Assembly (NCBI GenBank): GCA_027596945.1
Contig: JADGJH010000406.1
Location: 1-19,269, forward strand
Length of the DNA: 19,269 nucleotides
Direction: 5' to 3'
From: Physocladia obscura
Lineage: Eukaryota; Chytridiomycota; Chytridiomycetes; Chytridiales; Chytriomycetaceae
Under the pieces are notes generated by a model, which was not told where the DNA came from, made no database searches, and saw only the letters and a list, made by a program, of their open reading frames with translations. Below are positions 17,281-19,269 of the stretch, in pieces (position 1 is the stretch's first letter; every line of letters begins with the position of its first letter). Made by a program: the position numbers and the translations under genes.

Positions 17281-18741
17281 CCCTCACTTATTATTTTTGT
17301 AATGGGGCACGAAAAACTTCGGCTTTCAACAACAGCTAAGATTTTGGCACTTCTCCTCTTTTTTGTCAACCACCAAAACTGGTGACTTCTGAATATAATT
17401 AAAACTCAGCAACATGAGTTCTTTGCTCTGTTGAATGGAAAAGGTTCTCTAAAAAGGCACGAGGCAATTAAGTGGTAGTGAAGATGAAAGAGACACTTTT
17501 CTACTACTTGAGGTGCTCCATTTAACATTGAGAGACATCTCCAAGATATTGGCAATTCCCGAACGAGCACTAATTTGTAAGTAAAAAATGCTGAAGAAGA
17601 ATTGATGGATATTGATGAAAATCCATCAATAAAGCCATTGGTTCCTTTTGAATGTAGTAAAAAACAAACTACTGTTGATACTGGAACATTGGTTCACAGT
17701 TTTTCTGAATCTTTATCATGAGGCACTAAAATAATGACCAAACAACAAGTTCACAATAATTCTGTTATTGGAATTGGAAATAACAATGTTTATGTGAAGG
17801 AAATTTGCTGATATCTTGATGAAGGTTAATGGTGAGAAACTTTATTAAACAATCTTAGAATGATTAAAACAGTATCAAAAATTTATTTTTGATTGGAACA
17901 TTTTTAGATTCTAACGGTGGCGTTATTTATACAAAGAATGATTCAATGTGGTATCAAAACACACTTAATGGAGATTTCATCAAATTTGCAAGATGTGAAA
18001 CTTCAAGGAGTATGATATTCTTCCACCTGAAAAATTTGGAGATAAAAGGAATTGTATGAAATTGAAAAAAACAGATTTGAAAATTCTGATTTATACAATT
18101 TGGACATCAAGATTTGTAATCAGAACTAAGACTCCACAACACACAGTGTACATGTCAAAAAATAATGGAAAGATGGAAAGAAATGCTAGCAAACAAACAT
18201 GTGCACACAATTTTAAACACATTGAAGAACAATTTCAAGGACAAATGAAATGCATTCTTGATTTGGAAGCAGTTTGTGAAGGCATTGTGCTCTCCATAGC
18301 TGCTGAAGTTGTAAGTAATGGAAAAATTAAGAGAATAGCTTCCTTATCAAAATTCTTACTGAAATAAATTCTCTGAAAAAGAAATACATAAGCAACACTG
18401 AAAAAATGATGAAACTTCCAAGCTATGTAAGATCCAAGAAAAGCTCCCGTGGAGCTATTTTCATGAATAGCACACCTTTTAGATAAACAGCTCAAAGAAT
18501 CCACAAAAAAAGGTATGATAGTGGGGTGAATTTTGATATTGAATCAAAAAATAAAAACACAGCTATCATTTTGAATAGTAATTGCATAAATTGTTCTTTG
18601 GGAAAAGTAAAAAGAAACTCAATTTATCAAATGACAACAAATCACACTTTGAGAATTGGGGAAAGAGTTCAGGTAGGTACAGTGCAGCTCCCTTGTGAAT
18701 CAATGGAGAGATCGGTAATTGCTAATCATGAATGGTCATAA
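17281..18741 (+). pseudogene. Decayed protein-coding fragments of unknown (probably mobile) origin
   Basis: Plus-strand frames broken by stops keep coding character for over 1 kb. A segment with EEELMDIDENPSIKPLVPFE (about 17592-17660) runs into TGA codons. Another has GGVIYTKNDSMWYQNTLNGD (about 17913-17975). A third is the frame 18056-18367, and a last one (18526-18741) carries CINCSLGKVK and GERVQVGTVQL. Gaps, stops and frame changes show a dead gene or genes. I do not recognise the family and cannot say whether the pieces belong to one ancestor. Codon composition resembles the relics at the left end more than the cluster genes. Confidence 0.4.
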
Positions 18742-19269
18742 AAGGCAGTGGTTTTACTTATAAAATCAAAAGCAGGATCACTGCAAGTCATTGCAACAGA
18801 GTTATAAGAAAAATTAAAAATGTTGATTGGTGCAATATAAGCCAATGAAGGCTCAGATTTCAGATGTATCTACAGTTGATGACTCAGACAATGAAAATAA
18901 ATTAAAAAGAGACAACTGAAAGTTCAGAAAAATTAACTAACTTCTATAGGGATGATTATAGTCAAGAATGTATTGGAGTTTTGGGGCATAAAGAAAATAT
19001 TCAAATCTGTTCTGAATTAGATTGCTAATCCAATTTTTCTTGAAGAATTTTCTAGAAATTTCTCAAGCTTTCTATTACTTTCATGTTTATCTACCATTTG
19101 TTTATTTGCCGTCTCTTTAGAATCAATTTTTAAATTGCTTCGGCTAGCGCCAAAGAGAGGATCCGGGTGGGATGGTTTTGCTTCATTTTTGATTTTTTTT
19201 TTGTTCATTTTTGTCAAATTTTTTGTCAAATTTGTGTGACATTCAGACCAGATTTTAGTGTGAATGGCT
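18742..19269. other. AT-rich end region, no supported gene
   Basis: A minus-strand frame (19229-19017) reads a Lys-rich start then HPDPLFGASRSNLKID. It could be an exon of a gene whose rest lies outside the window, but there is no recognisable domain. The remainder is low-complexity AT-rich sequence. Confidence 0.3.

Noticed and set aside
1..19269. tRNA, rRNA, CRISPR arrays and bacterial operon signals
   Set aside because: No B-box-like GGTTCGA tRNA core, rRNA segment or spacer-repeat array was found by eye. The spliced genes rule out a bacterial reading.

Overview
The window is eukaryotic nuclear DNA, most likely from an early-diverging fungus. The genes are broken by many short introns (about 41-73 bases) with GT...AG ends, intergenic DNA is very AT-rich, and poly(A)-type AATAAA signals follow several genes. 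A GliT/thioredoxin-reductase-like flavoenzyme of a type best known from fungi, and a relic DUF7869-type transposase of a kind I associate with Glomeromycotina/Mucoromycota genomes, point to a fungus. This placement is an inference and I cannot name a species. All gene models were spliced by eye.

Layout. (1) Bases 1-4382 are a graveyard of mobile-element fossils: two diverged minus-strand copies of an unidentified ORF, a truncated DDE_3 (Tc1/mariner-like) transposase, a belt of CAG/CTGC-rich blocks in AT-rich DNA, and a decayed DUF7869-like transposase. (2) Bases 4383-11136 are a compact gene cluster: a choline/carnitine acyltransferase-fold protein (+, 10 exons), convergent at its 3' end with a CDK11/PITSLRE-type kinase (-, 4 exons). 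The kinase is divergent from a cyclophilin H gene (+, 9 exons), and a GliT-like flavoprotein (+, 2 exons) follows. (3) Bases 11137-12757 are a degenerate gap with ORF fragments. (4) Bases 12758-17035 hold a P4-ATPase phospholipid flippase (-, 9 exons). (5) Bases 17036-19269 are again mostly decayed ORFs, with a possible small spliced plus-strand gene overlapping the flippase 5' end.

Functional links. CDK11 and cyclophilin H are both spliceosome-associated in well-studied eukaryotes. Here their start codons lie 49 bases apart, head to head, so they very likely share a promoter.

Most notable observations. The carnitine acyltransferase-like protein has an intact 655-residue reading frame, yet the catalytic His is Val and the carnitine/acyl-contact motifs are also lost, which suggests a pseudoenzyme. 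The cyclophilin H gene needs two micro-exons of 12 and 11 bases to encode a family-standard protein. The flippase has two stop-free introns of 3n length inside its membrane domain.
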